Part shown: piece by piece, positions 26,495 through 35,559 of the stretch
How positions within the stretch are numbered: the stretch's first letter is position 1
Layout: each line of letters starts with the position of its first letter
Assembly (NCBI RefSeq): GCF_018861755.1
Contig: NZ_JAHLEF010000003.1
Coordinates: 62,001-126,000, forward strand
Direction: 5' to 3'
From: Clostridium sp. CF012
GTDB taxonomy: Bacteria > Bacillota > Clostridia > Clostridiales > Clostridiaceae
DNA: 64,000 nucleotides
The notes under the pieces: model-generated
The model's database searches: none
Told to the model about the DNA's origin: nothing
Seen by the model: only the letters and a program-made list of their open reading frames with translations
Made by a program: the position numbers and the translations under genes

Positions 26495-27662
26495 ACTAAA
26501 TATCACACTTAAATGGAGGTTTACCCTATTAACAGTTCTTCTTATAACCCTATCCTGTGTTGCTATTGTAACATCTATGAATATTGATATTAGAAGAACA
26601 ATTCCAACTAGTATTCTTGCTAGTAGCTCTACTGAAAATCTTAAGGTAAAAGAAAATGGAATCTCACCATCCCTACCAACTGACTCTATAGATAATAGTC
26701 AATCACTTACAGCAACCATTGTAACATCTGAAGCCACAATGACAAATGCTGTTTCTAGTATATATACGGGGTCTATCATAACTCTACTCATCATTATTTC
26801 TCTAGGAGGCATAAGTGCCTATCTTATCGCAGACAAGGCTTTAAAACCCGTACAGGTGCTAAATGAAAATATTAAAAATATTAGTGGAAATAATTTATTA
26901 GCCAACCTAGAGGTTCAAGGCCCACATGATGAAATTAAGGAGCTTAGCATTTCATTTAATCAAATGTTAGCAAAGCTTAATAATGCCTTTACCTCTCAAA
27001 AACGATTTAATGCCAGTGTAGCCCATGAACTTAAAACACCCTTAGCCGCCATGAAGATTAATATAGATGTATTAAATGATGGAGAACAAAAAACGGTAGA
27101 AGAGTATAAAGAAACGCTAGATATTGTAGAAAAATCAGTAGGTAAGATGAACAGCATGATAGAAACTCTTTTAGACTTAGTTAGAGAGGAAAATACTTCT
27201 TTAGATGACCAGGTTTATATGGTTATGATTATAGAGGATGTAGTTGAGGATTTAGCAATCATTGCAGAAACCAATCATATTGCGTTAGATTTTAAAATGC
27301 TTACCGCTGTTTCATCTATTAAAGGAAATGAAGTGCTCCTCTACAGAGCGATTTATAATGTAGTAGAAAATAGTATAAAATATAACAAGTTACATGGACA
27401 AGTTAGCATTAACTGCTACCAGGAGAAAGATACCATAAGGATTGAAATTAAGGATACAGGTAAAGGTATACCTATAGAGGAAATTAATAATATCTTTGAA
27501 CCTTTTTATAGAGTGGATAGGTTTAATATAAGCTCAAGTAATGGCATGGGATTTGGCTTATCCTTAGCTAAGTCAACTATCACCATTCATGGCGGTGAGA
27601 TTAAGGTTTATAGTGAACTGGATAAGGGAACTAGGGTTATAATCAGTTTACCTGTAATCTGA
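26487..27662 (+). CDS. sensor histidine kinase partner of the 25811-26494 regulator
   Basis: A 391-residue membrane kinase starting at ATG 26487, eight bases inside the regulator gene. Membrane segments at about 10-30 and about 95-117 enclose a short extracytoplasmic loop of about 65 residues. A HAMP linker follows, then HisKA with SVAHELKTPLA, and HATPase_c (NVVENSIKYN, DTGKGIP, GMGFGLSLAK). The short loop suggests it senses membrane stress or a partner protein rather than a soluble ligand. It resembles the kinase at 47423-48553 in size and layout. A weak hairpin (27661-27692) follows. Confidence 0.92.
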   Translation: MNKLNITLKWRFTLLTVLLITLSCVAIVTSMNIDIRRTIPTSILASSSTENLKVKENGISPSLPTDSIDNSQSLTATIVTSEATMTNAVSSIYTGSIITLLIIISLGGISAYLIADKALKPVQVLNENIKNISGNNLLANLEVQGPHDEIKELSISFNQMLAKLNNAFTSQKRFNASVAHELKTPLAAMKINIDVLNDGEQKTVEEYKETLDIVEKSVGKMNSMIETLLDLVREENTSLDDQVYMVMIIEDVVEDLAIIAETNHIALDFKMLTAVSSIKGNEVLLYRAIYNVVENSIKYNKLHGQVSINCYQEKDTIRIEIKDTGKGIPIEEINNIFEPFYRVDRFNISSSNGMGFGLSLAKSTITIHGGEIKVYSELDKGTRVIISLPVI

Positions 27663-27702
27663 CTCCATAGCAATATTATCATAAGTGGAGTCTTTGAAGC
27701 AA

Positions 27703-27758
27703 ATGCCACGGGGTCATGAACAAATTGTAAGCACAATTTGTTCATGACCCCGTGGCAT
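27703..27758. repeat. perfect 26-bp inverted repeat with four-base loop
   Basis: ATGCCACGGGGTCATGAACA and its exact complement continue for 26 bp around AAGC. The arms are richer in G+C than their surroundings. It lies between convergent genes, so it may be a bidirectional terminator, although no T run follows closely. The size and perfection are more like a mobile hairpin repeat. Confidence 0.75.
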
Positions 27759-27803
27759 CCTTAGATTTTTCTTGCAATATGTGCTTATGTTATTGAAGTT
27801 ACC

Positions 27804-28946
27804 TTATACAGTTACATCATTAGTTCCTTTTTCTTCCCATCCCGCAATCTGTTTTAATCTATCTATTATAGGAAGGTGTTGGGTGCATTCTTCTAGGCAT
27901 TTGCCACACTTAACACATTCATTAGCAAATTTTTTATTACTCATAGAGTAATTCCAATATTCTAAGCCATAAACAGACTGAATCATTTCTTCATCGCTTT
28001 TCTTAAACATTTGCTTTTCATTGTAAAACAACATGTATCCTGGTATATTAATTCCTTTTGGACAAACTTTGCAATATCCACAGCCTGTACAAATCTCATT
28101 CATATTTTCTCCTAATATATTTCTTAACTTATTAATATCTTCTTTTGTAAAAGGCTTTGATTCATCAGCTATCCTGCAAGCTTCATCAATATCGTTCATG
28201 CTTCCAAACCCAACTAAAGTTATAGTAATTTCAGGACTAGATATGTTAAATCTCAAGGCTACTTCTGTGGCTGTTTCTCCGTCTTTTGTTAAAAAAGCCA
28301 ATTCTTTTTCATGACTCGGAATAGAACCTCCACTTAAGGGATTCATTGCCACAACACCATATCCATTATTATAAGCATGAGTTACTCCCTTCCATCTATA
28401 CGGGAAGTTCAATAAATTAATTCCCATGGTAACTCCTTCAAACTTATTTTCATCTAGCACCTTTATTACTTGCTCACCTGGTTGATGGGAGGAAAAAACA
28501 ATATGATCTATCAAACCCTCCTCTTTACATTTAAGCAATCCCTCGTATTGCCCTCCTTTTTTCATGCACAACTCATAGTGCTCCATCTTTCTTATACACC
28601 AAACGTGATAAAAATGAATTTTAGGAACTCCTAATCTCTTTAAAGAGGTCTTTACAGCATTAACTGCCTTTTCTGCGGTATCATACACCTTAGGTTTTCC
28701 CTTAGTAGAAACAATAAAATCTAATTTTCCTTCTTTTATCATTTCTCTAAAAGCAACACCAAATATATCCTCACTTCTATCATCACAATATCCGGGTGCA
28801 GTATCAAAATAGTTTATTCCTTTACTATAGGCATATTTAATTAATTCTGCATTTTCCTCATTACTTTTACTTAAGTCAAATCTTAACCCTCCAAAGCCCA
28901 CTACAGAAACTATTTTTTGAGTTTTTCCATATTCAGTGTACTTCAT
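27804..28946 (-). CDS. aldo/keto reductase with C-terminal 4Fe-4S domain
   Basis: A 380-residue cytoplasmic protein; ATG 28946 fits the AGGGGG site better than the ATG six bases upstream. Residues 1-270 are an aldo/keto reductase TIM barrel (VVGFGGLRFD, YFDTAPGYCDDRSE with catalytic Asp/Tyr, VSTKGK, ITLVGFGSMNDI). Residues about 285-350 hold two ferredoxin-type cysteine groups, CTGCGYCKVCPKG and CVKCGKCLEECTQH. This fusion is common in clostridia, and its electron partner and substrate are generally unknown. It is a single-gene unit. Confidence 0.9.
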   Translation of the reverse strand: MKYTEYGKTQKIVSVVGFGGLRFDLSKSNEENAELIKYAYSKGINYFDTAPGYCDDRSEDIFGVAFREMIKEGKLDFIVSTKGKPKVYDTAEKAVNAVKTSLKRLGVPKIHFYHVWCIRKMEHYELCMKKGGQYEGLLKCKEEGLIDHIVFSSHQPGEQVIKVLDENKFEGVTMGINLLNFPYRWKGVTHAYNNGYGVVAMNPLSGGSIPSHEKELAFLTKDGETATEVALRFNISSPEITITLVGFGSMNDIDEACRIADESKPFTKEDINKLRNILGENMNEICTGCGYCKVCPKGINIPGYMLFYNEKQMFKKSDEEMIQSVYGLEYWNYSMSNKKFANECVKCGKCLEECTQHLPIIDRLKQIAGWEEKGTNDVTV

Positions 28947-29171
28947 ATCCATATCCCCCTTTTAAATATAAAACATAATTATATTACAATATTACTCTAA
29001 AATATTGCTCTCAATTTGTTTATTTCGATTATATATAGTAAATACATTATTTTTAAGTTATTATTAGCTAAAATAAGCGTAAATGGTTCCACTAATTTCC
29101 ACGCAAAAAAAAGTTCTTGGAATCTCCTGTTATAATTAAGTTACGACAAAAAAAATAACTAAGGAGAAAAC

Positions 29172-29261
29172 ATGAATGTTAAACAACTGAATTATAACAA
29201 AATCCTCAACAATATACAAATCTTTAACTTACAACACCTCAATTCTATGAGGGATGGGTGA
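29172..29261 (+). CDS. possible 29-residue peptide
   Basis: ATG 29172 has AAGGAGAAAAC directly upstream and a TATAAT at about 29130. The 29 codons (MNVKQLNYNKILNNIQIF...) end in TGA at 29261. It is Asn/Leu-rich with no signal. It may be a small protein, a leader peptide, or the stub of a lost gene. Confidence 0.35.
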   Translation: MNVKQLNYNKILNNIQIFNLQHLNSMRDG

Positions 29262-29352
29262 ATACCTCATATTTCTTTATAAGTAATAAAATATAGCATC
29301 TAAATATAAATTGTTAAATACGACAATTATTGATAATAAATGATGTATTTCC

Positions 29353-29382
29353 TTGACAAAATATGACACATTCATATATAAT
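29353..29382 (+). promoter_or_regulatory. sigma-A promoter of the HD-GYP gene
   Basis: TTGACA (29353-29358), 18 bases, TATAAT (29377-29382), about 80 bases before the ATG at 29463. Confidence 0.7.
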
Positions 29383-29462
29383 TATAACAACAAAGAGTAT
29401 AAACTAGACTTTGCAAAAGAAATAAACTATCAATATTTTCAATATATTCGGGGTGAGTTTAA

Positions 29463-30542
29463 ATGAGATATGTACCAATTAAATATGTAAGAGAAGGCAT
29501 GATTTTAGGTAAAACCTTGTATGGTAATAATGGAGAAGTTCTGTTAAAGAAAGAATCACCTATTCATCTGTCATATGTAAAAAGATTGATTTATTTAGGT
29601 TACTGTGGAATCTATATTAATGATGAACTATCTGAAGATATTACTGTAGCGGAGGTTATCAGTGAAGACTTAAAGATGAGAACGATAAAATCAATAAAAA
29701 ATTTAATGAAGCCAAATAGAACAAAAAAGCAGGTACAATCTTCACTTAAAATTATTGAAATATTAATGGGAAATATTGTTGATGAGATATCAGGTAATGA
29801 GGATATCATGGTTAATATGATGGATTTAAGAGTAGCAAGCGAGTACACATTTTATCATTCCGTAAATGTTTGTATATTATCCATGGTATTAGGTGTAGCT
29901 CTTAAATTTAAAAAAGAAGATTTGTATTTATTAGGCACTGCCGCCTTATTACATGATATAGGTAAGATATATACCCCTAATGAAATATTAGATAAGCCTG
30001 CTAAATTAACTTATGAAGAGTTTGAAATAATAAAACAACATTCCCAAAATGGCTATAGCTATATAAAAGAAAATTTATATATCAATACTAAAGTTTATAT
30101 GGGAATATATCAGCACCATGAAAATTATAATGGTACAGGATACCCCTTAAGTATAAAAGGGAAAAAGATATCTCTATTCGGACGTATAATAGCAATTGCT
30201 GATGTATATGATGCACTTGTATCTGATAGACCTTATAGAAAAGGTGTATTGCCCTCTGAAGCTATCGAGTACATTATGGGTGGTGGTGGTACTATGTTTG
30301 ATCAGAGTTTAGTGAAGATTTTTTCTGATAAAATAGCACCTTATCCAATAGGTACCTGTGTAAAATTGAGTAATAATTTAATAGGAATAGTTGTTAAAAA
30401 CTATTCCTGCTATTGTTTGAGACCCTCAGTAAAAATTTTACAGTCTGAGGATAAATTAGTATCACCTTACTTAATAAATCTTAAAGATTCAAACTATAAT
30501 GTTACTATCGTAGACATGGTGGATTCATTGTTATATCAATGA
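29463..30542 (+). CDS. HD-GYP domain phosphodiesterase
   Basis: A 359-residue cytoplasmic protein. An N-terminal ~115-residue domain precedes an HD-GYP domain with all the expected motifs: LLHDIGKI, KQHSQNGY, QHHENYNGTGYP (the GYP signature) and IAIADVYDALVSDRPYR. About 60 residues follow at the C-terminus. Family members hydrolyse cyclic di-GMP or related dinucleotides, and intact motifs suggest activity. The start lies behind GGGGTGAG. No diguanylate cyclase gene is in the window. Confidence 0.9.
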   Translation: MRYVPIKYVREGMILGKTLYGNNGEVLLKKESPIHLSYVKRLIYLGYCGIYINDELSEDITVAEVISEDLKMRTIKSIKNLMKPNRTKKQVQSSLKIIEILMGNIVDEISGNEDIMVNMMDLRVASEYTFYHSVNVCILSMVLGVALKFKKEDLYLLGTAALLHDIGKIYTPNEILDKPAKLTYEEFEIIKQHSQNGYSYIKENLYINTKVYMGIYQHHENYNGTGYPLSIKGKKISLFGRIIAIADVYDALVSDRPYRKGVLPSEAIEYIMGGGGTMFDQSLVKIFSDKIAPYPIGTCVKLSNNLIGIVVKNYSCYCLRPSVKILQSEDKLVSPYLINLKDSNYNVTIVDMVDSLLYQ

Positions 30543-30621
30543 ACTAGAAAAAAGTCTTTGTAAATGGTAAGCAAGTGCAGTAATCCCAATTTAGTTTTCA
30601 CAAAAGATTAACTTTTTTAAA

Positions 30622-32097
30622 TTAAGTACCGCAAAAGGTTCGATAAGGACGGGTTGATATCGCAGGTAGTTTAGCGTAATCAGCCTGCTCCGGGGAGTGC
30701 GCGTAGGGGTCTTTCAGAACATCTAGAAGACGCTCCATCACGCTGTAGTCGCCTTGTTTCACTGTGGCTTCTAGTGCAGCTTCTACCTGGTGGTTACGAG
30801 GGATTAGCGCTGGATTTGAACTCCTCATAAGCTGATGCGAGGAGGCTTTCGGTTCTTTCTGTCTGCCTAGTCTCGCCTGCCACAGCTCATTCCAATGAAC
30901 AAATTCTGTGGTGCAAAATAGGGCCATATCCAACCCTGTATCAAAAGTTAATGAGAGGAAGGTATTGGTATAGTCCGAATGATACTTCTGCATCAAACTG
31001 AGGAGACCTTCAATGAGGGCTTCATCCTGCATTTCCTCATTAAATATTCCTAGTTTTGCTCTCATTCCCGAGAGCCAATTAATGTGATACAACTTAGTAA
31101 AATCTGCAATTGCTTCCTGAGCTAGTTTAACAGCCTGGTCCTGATTAACATGTAGCAGCGGCAATAGGGTTTCAGCAAATCTCGCGAGATTCCACTCGGC
31201 AATATGGGGCTGATTGCCATAGGCATAGCGGCCTTGAATGTCAATGGAACTGAATACCGCCTTTGGGTCATAGGAATCCATGAAGGCACAAGGACCATAA
31301 TCAATGGTTTCTCCACTAATGGCCATGTTGTCCGTGTTCATAACCCCGTGAATAAAGCCAACCAGTTGCCATTTGGCAATCAGCGTGGCCTGACGCTTAA
31401 TTACTTCCCGAAGTAGAAAAAGATATTGGTTCCCACCCGCTAAAGCGTCTGGAAAATGTCTTTGCAATGTGTAATCAGCTAGAGTGCGGAGATCCAGAGC
31501 TGTTCCCCATTTTGAAGCATATTGAAAGGTTCCGACTCTGAGATGACTGGTAGCCACGCGAGTCATAATTGCACCAAGTTGCTCGGTTTCGCGGATTACT
31601 GTCTCACCAGTTATCACCACTGCAAGGCTGCGGGTGGTATCAATACCAAGCGCATGCATTGCTTCGCTAATGATGTATTCGCGTAGCATCGGTCCAAGTG
31701 CCGCTCGACCATCGCCTCCTCGGGAGTATGGTGTTTTACCTGAACCTTTCAGTTGAATATCAAACCTTTCGCCTGAAGGCGTGATATGTTCGCCAATAAG
31801 CATAGCCCTGCCATCCCCCAGCATAGTAAAGTGCCCGAATTGATGCCCTGCGTAAGCCTGTGCAAGAGGTAAAGTTCCTTTTGGAATCTGATTACCAGCA
31901 AGCACTGCTATGCCATCATTGCTTTGCAACTCATTGACGTTAAGCCCAAGGGATGATGACAAGGAATGATTGAAAATAATCAACTTCGGTGAGCATACTG
32001 GGTTTGGTTTGATTATGTTGAAAAATGCTTTTGGTAGACGAGCATAGCTGTTGTCTAAGTTCCATCCTATTTCTATTATTTCTTTTCTCTCTGTCAT
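30622..32097 (-). CDS. selO: protein adenylyltransferase SelO (YdiU/UPF0061)
   Basis: A 491-residue pseudokinase-fold enzyme that transfers AMP from ATP to Ser/Thr/Tyr of target proteins in redox homeostasis. Seen: [82 protein letters not shown] (catalytic and Mg-binding region), and the conserved ending RTFCGT. This is full length for the family. Base composition is clearly richer in G+C than all neighbours and codon use differs, a sign of transfer. The C-terminal Cys-x-x of long SelO proteins is present as CGT. Confidence 0.93.
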   Translation of the reverse strand: MTERKEIIEIGWNLDNSYARLPKAFFNIIKPNPVCSPKLIIFNHSLSSSLGLNVNELQSNDGIAVLAGNQIPKGTLPLAQAYAGHQFGHFTMLGDGRAMLIGEHITPSGERFDIQLKGSGKTPYSRGGDGRAALGPMLREYIISEAMHALGIDTTRSLAVVITGETVIRETEQLGAIMTRVATSHLRVGTFQYASKWGTALDLRTLADYTLQRHFPDALAGGNQYLFLLREVIKRQATLIAKWQLVGFIHGVMNTDNMAISGETIDYGPCAFMDSYDPKAVFSSIDIQGRYAYGNQPHIAEWNLARFAETLLPLLHVNQDQAVKLAQEAIADFTKLYHINWLSGMRAKLGIFNEEMQDEALIEGLLSLMQKYHSDYTNTFLSLTFDTGLDMALFCTTEFVHWNELWQARLGRQKEPKASSHQLMRSSNPALIPRNHQVEAALEATVKQGDYSVMERLLDVLKDPYAHSPEQADYAKLPAISTRPYRTFCGT

Positions 32098-32286
32098 GGT
32101 ATCTCCTTTTCTTCTTATATTTTTTTATATATTTTTTGTTTTACATAAATTAAATGTCATACCATTCTATGACTTCTTTGATTATCTACTTTCTATACCA
32201 ACACAAGGTAGCCATTCTTAGTGTCTACTTCTATAAATTTATTATACCCTTTTTACATTGTAGAATGTCAAGAAATATACTTACAC

Positions 32287-33522
32287 CTAAATTTCCGAAC
32301 AATCTTTAAGCACTTTTACTGCAATTAACTTTAGTAACGGTATCTCTTGCTGTATTACATAGTCACTTTGTTCAGGAATTGCTAAATAATCATCTGTATC
32401 TCCCTTAGCATGGGCAATAGCACACCTGTAATAGTATATCCTTTCTGCCAATTTCCCTATAATTTTTTCATCAGATTTAGATAAATCAATATTTAAGCTT
32501 GCTACTGAACAACTTGTGTATTGTCCCATTCGTTCTTGATTTTCATTAATCCAACCCTTTATTTCAGTTATATCTAATCCCCTTTTTAAAACTAATTTTA
32601 ATGATTCTCGTTCACTTAACGTACTTACATATTTTTTTAGAATTTTTTTTAATTCTCTATGATTTATAGTTTCAGTTGTAATATAATCCCCAGATTTTAT
32701 CTCATCAATTATTTTATAATTTTGTGCACGATTAAAGAAATATTCGAGAACTTGATAATAACTTAAATATTTCATTCTTATATCCTCAGTTCCTATACCA
32801 TTATTAAAGTACATTAATGGTTCTGATTCATATTCATTTTCATGAACTTGTAACCCATATAGTCCATCATTTCCCTTATCTCTTAATTCTTTATCTAATT
32901 TTACTACCTTAAAATTTAATTCTAATTCCATAGAACATTTTAGTAATATCTCATTAACCTTATGTTCTATTTGCTCTATAGACATTTTATCAACATTAAT
33001 CAATTGTATAGCCATATACTCTTCTTGGCATGGTACTGTATGATTTATTCCTCCAAAATCATCCTCAAATACAAAGTAATCATACAAAACTGACCAGATT
33101 AGATCACTTTTTATACCAATACACCCAATTGCTTCTTTACCATCATATAGATTTACTGCACCAATATCTAAATAATCAACAAAACCTTTAATTATTTTCT
33201 TTTTGGTACCAAGATCACTAGCTACAACTAAACATTCGTAATAATTTGCAATTTTAATAGCATTATTACCAACTTTAAAAAAGACATTATAAAACATTGG
33301 TGAACATATCCCCCGTAATTCTCTCCAATCATCTCCTTCTTTAAGATTATTTACAGCCGCCTTAAAATATCCTAGCTGTGCTTTAAGCATCTCTCTAAAT
33401 GTATCTCCTAATTCTATGATTTTACCTGCAATATTAACTTCATCTACGCTATCTAATGATAATCCTATTACCCATTCTTTTAATGCCTGTACATTTACTA
33501 ATCGATCCCCATACATTGACAT
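32287..33522 (-). CDS. unknown protein with C-terminal HEPN-like R-x4-H motif
   Basis: A 411-residue soluble protein starting at ATG 33522 (AGGAGG site). Residues 1-250 are a mixed alpha/beta region I do not recognise. Residues 250-411 are all helical and contain RCAIAH (Arg366-His371) followed by a Gly/Asp turn. This matches the R-x4-6-H signature of HEPN ribonuclease domains, where the usual form is RN-x-IAHG. HEPN proteins of this size occur in abortive-infection systems and RNA-processing toxins. There is no partner gene. Function as an RNase is inference. Confidence 0.6.
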   Translation of the reverse strand: MSMYGDRLVNVQALKEWVIGLSLDSVDEVNIAGKIIELGDTFREMLKAQLGYFKAAVNNLKEGDDWRELRGICSPMFYNVFFKVGNNAIKIANYYECLVVASDLGTKKKIIKGFVDYLDIGAVNLYDGKEAIGCIGIKSDLIWSVLYDYFVFEDDFGGINHTVPCQEEYMAIQLINVDKMSIEQIEHKVNEILLKCSMELELNFKVVKLDKELRDKGNDGLYGLQVHENEYESEPLMYFNNGIGTEDIRMKYLSYYQVLEYFFNRAQNYKIIDEIKSGDYITTETINHRELKKILKKYVSTLSERESLKLVLKRGLDITEIKGWINENQERMGQYTSCSVASLNIDLSKSDEKIIGKLAERIYYYRCAIAHAKGDTDDYLAIPEQSDYVIQQEIPLLKLIAVKVLKDCSEI

Positions 33523-33693
33523 ATTTCAACCTCCTAAAATATTTTATCTTTCATATACCAAACATAAAAAATGATTCTACTCTTATTATTAAATAAAATA
33601 TCGAATAACACTATTAATAAATTTATTAACGATGTGATCCTTCATGTGATTATCAAGAAAAACTTAATGATAAATTAATTGATAATTAATCAC

Positions 33694-34200
33694 TTAACCT
33701 AACTTCAAATCATTTTCATCTAAATCAGTTTCACTCTTGTCATGGATTATTCTCATCACAGTTCTTGCAATAGGCTGTACAATAAGCAGTTCCAAAAATA
33801 TAACTACACAAAAGTTTCGTGGCCAGTTAATTGGGAACTCTTTAATGACTTCCAGACTGAACCCACTTGCTAAAACTCCTCCCACATTTGTCATAATAAT
33901 GGACATACCAATAACGGTAAAAAATGTCCTAAACAGAATATGAGAATTCAAACTATCTGTTGGTGAACTAAAAACATTCACTAGTTTATCAGCTACCTTG
34001 CCCACAATATACTTTTCAAGTATCATTGCAATTATAAAAACTATTGGAAATGCTTTTAATGCTGTAACTATAGCTTCTCCTGAAACTCCACCCATGTTAA
34101 TAGAAATATTCATGGTTGCCATGAATATACAAGTCAATGTACATATAACACCCCCATAAATCAATCCTTCTTTTTCATTTCTAGGCATACATTTTTCCAT
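33694..34200 (-). CDS. DUF2798-family membrane protein
   Basis: A 168-residue protein with four hydrophobic segments in two similar halves. Each half follows the pattern helix, loop, helix with an aromatic/Pro motif (FPIVFIIAMILEKYIVGKVA; FPINWPRNFCVVIFLELLIV), the hallmark of paired DUF2798 domains. The function of the family is unknown. AGGAGGAAATT precedes the ATG. A terminator-like hairpin stands in its mRNA leader (34228-34280). Confidence 0.8.
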   Translation of the reverse strand: MEKCMPRNEKEGLIYGGVICTLTCIFMATMNISINMGGVSGEAIVTALKAFPIVFIIAMILEKYIVGKVADKLVNVFSSPTDSLNSHILFRTFFTVIGMSIIMTNVGGVLASGFSLEVIKEFPINWPRNFCVVIFLELLIVQPIARTVMRIIHDKSETDLDENDLKLG

Positions 34201-34227
34201 AATTTCCTCCTTAGTTTTATTTAAATC

Positions 34228-34280
34228 AAAAAAATGCCTTGTACCGACGACAAGTGATCTGACCGTCGGTACAACGCATT
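34228..34280 (-). terminator. terminator/attenuator in the leader of the DUF2798 gene
   Basis: TTGTACCGACG and CGTCGGTACAA form a perfect 11-bp core, extended by AATGC/GCATT across one mismatch. On the minus strand seven T follow. It ends about 28 bases before the DUF2798 ATG, and another terminator (34423-34460) already closes the upstream gene, so this one must act on the leader. Confidence 0.7.
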
Positions 34281-34422
34281 GACTTTACTAGTGTAGCATA
34301 ATATTTTCATTCATGTAATACCCTAATTTTATTTTTTAGATTTTGTTAAGATTACACATTATTTAACTGTTTTTGTTAATGGCAGATTGTATTTTTCTCT
34401 GATTAGATTTTCTATTTCAAGA

Positions 34423-34460
34423 GTAAAAAATAAAAGCCCTGAATTCAAGACTTTTATTTT
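34423..34460 (-). terminator. terminator of the 34472-35191 gene
   Basis: On the minus strand AATAAAAGTC and GGCTTTTATT pair (with G-U), followed by a T run. Confidence 0.75.
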
Positions 34461-34471
34461 TCACAACTATT

Positions 34472-35191
34472 CTATTTTATAAGTGTTAAAGCATTTAAAA
34501 GACTTAAAAGTCTAGTTGCTAAAGTAGTTAACTTTGTGTTTTTTTCTGTATACTTTTGAAACACATTATCTAATCTTTCATTCAGTTTATCTAAGTAAGT
34601 TTTCTCTACAGGTACTACAGGTACTGTAGGCTCAACTATGGGTACTACAGGTGCTACAACAACACTAACTGGTACAACTGGTGAAACTACTGGTTTTACT
34701 AAAGCTTTCTTAGTAGTTGCATCTTTTACAGCTAATAAAACTGAATCAGCTTCAGTTTTTACTAATGGATCTAATACTACCTTGGTATCTTCAATTCTCT
34801 TTAATTCTACCTTAACTGCCTCTGCATTTTTAATAATTGTAGTTTTCAAAACTTTATTAGCATCTTTAACTGTTGCTATTTTATCTCTTTTAACTTTTAA
34901 AGCTGCTTTATCTTCTACACTAATAACTGGCTTAATTTTGTCGTATTTATGTTCTTTTCCCTTTTTGAAGTCTTTGTGATTCTTATTAAAGTTTTTCTTA
35001 TCTTCATGATTTTTAAGGAATTTCGCATCCCATTGCTGAGTTTTTGCATCTTTGAAATTTATTTTCTGTGCTACAGAAGTTGGTTTTCCACCGTTCTTAG
35101 TTTTATTTTGTTCACAAGCATAAACTCCAGATGATACACCGATTGATAATGTTAAAGCGAGTACAAATAAACTTAATTTTGCATTTTTCAT
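34472..35191 (-). CDS. secreted Lys/Val-rich protein, unknown function
   Basis: A 239-residue exported protein. Signal peptide residues 1-25 (LSLFVLALTLSIGVSSGVYA) are followed by a basic stretch (NHEDKKNFNKNHKDFKKGKE). A long helical region follows (about 85-165), then a Pro/Val linker (PVVPVSVVVAPVVPIVEP, about 170-195), and a C-terminal helix with leucines. It has no lipobox or cell-wall anchor. The layout of helices plus Pro/Val linker suggests a cell-wall-associated or matrix protein. AGGAGGAATT precedes the ATG. Confidence 0.7.
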   Translation of the reverse strand: MKNAKLSLFVLALTLSIGVSSGVYACEQNKTKNGGKPTSVAQKINFKDAKTQQWDAKFLKNHEDKKNFNKNHKDFKKGKEHKYDKIKPVISVEDKAALKVKRDKIATVKDANKVLKTTIIKNAEAVKVELKRIEDTKVVLDPLVKTEADSVLLAVKDATTKKALVKPVVSPVVPVSVVVAPVVPIVEPTVPVVPVEKTYLDKLNERLDNVFQKYTEKNTKLTTLATRLLSLLNALTLIK

Positions 35192-35559
35192 GTTAATTCC
35201 TCCTCATATTGTTCTTATGTAGATAACAATTATTGATCATTATCCCATATTTATCTTTTCACTTTTATATACGATACATGATGTAATTTATTAAAGGGTT
35301 TTTTGATTTTACTTAAAGTTTATTTTATTTTTGTTAAAGTGCTAATTCAATGATATAGACCATAGGAACAAAATTTATTAATGTTTTGTATAATTAAATA
35401 AGGACAAAACAGTATTTAATTACGTATAGCTTATAAATAGATATTTGAAAAGGTGGTAGGTCCCAGGTCTATTCTCTACATTAACATTTACTAAGGCAAC
35501 ATGATATTTATTAAATATGCCACATACCATGTGGGTGGCAATGTTAAGGAGTGAATTTT
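35192..35559. other. divergent intergenic region
   Basis: About 370 bases between the secreted protein and the serpin gene. A short hairpin (GCCAC/GTGGC, about 35518-35538) lies just before the serpin ribosome binding site, and a loose GATAA/TTATC dyad lies at about 35222-35245. No gene seen. Confidence 0.45.
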
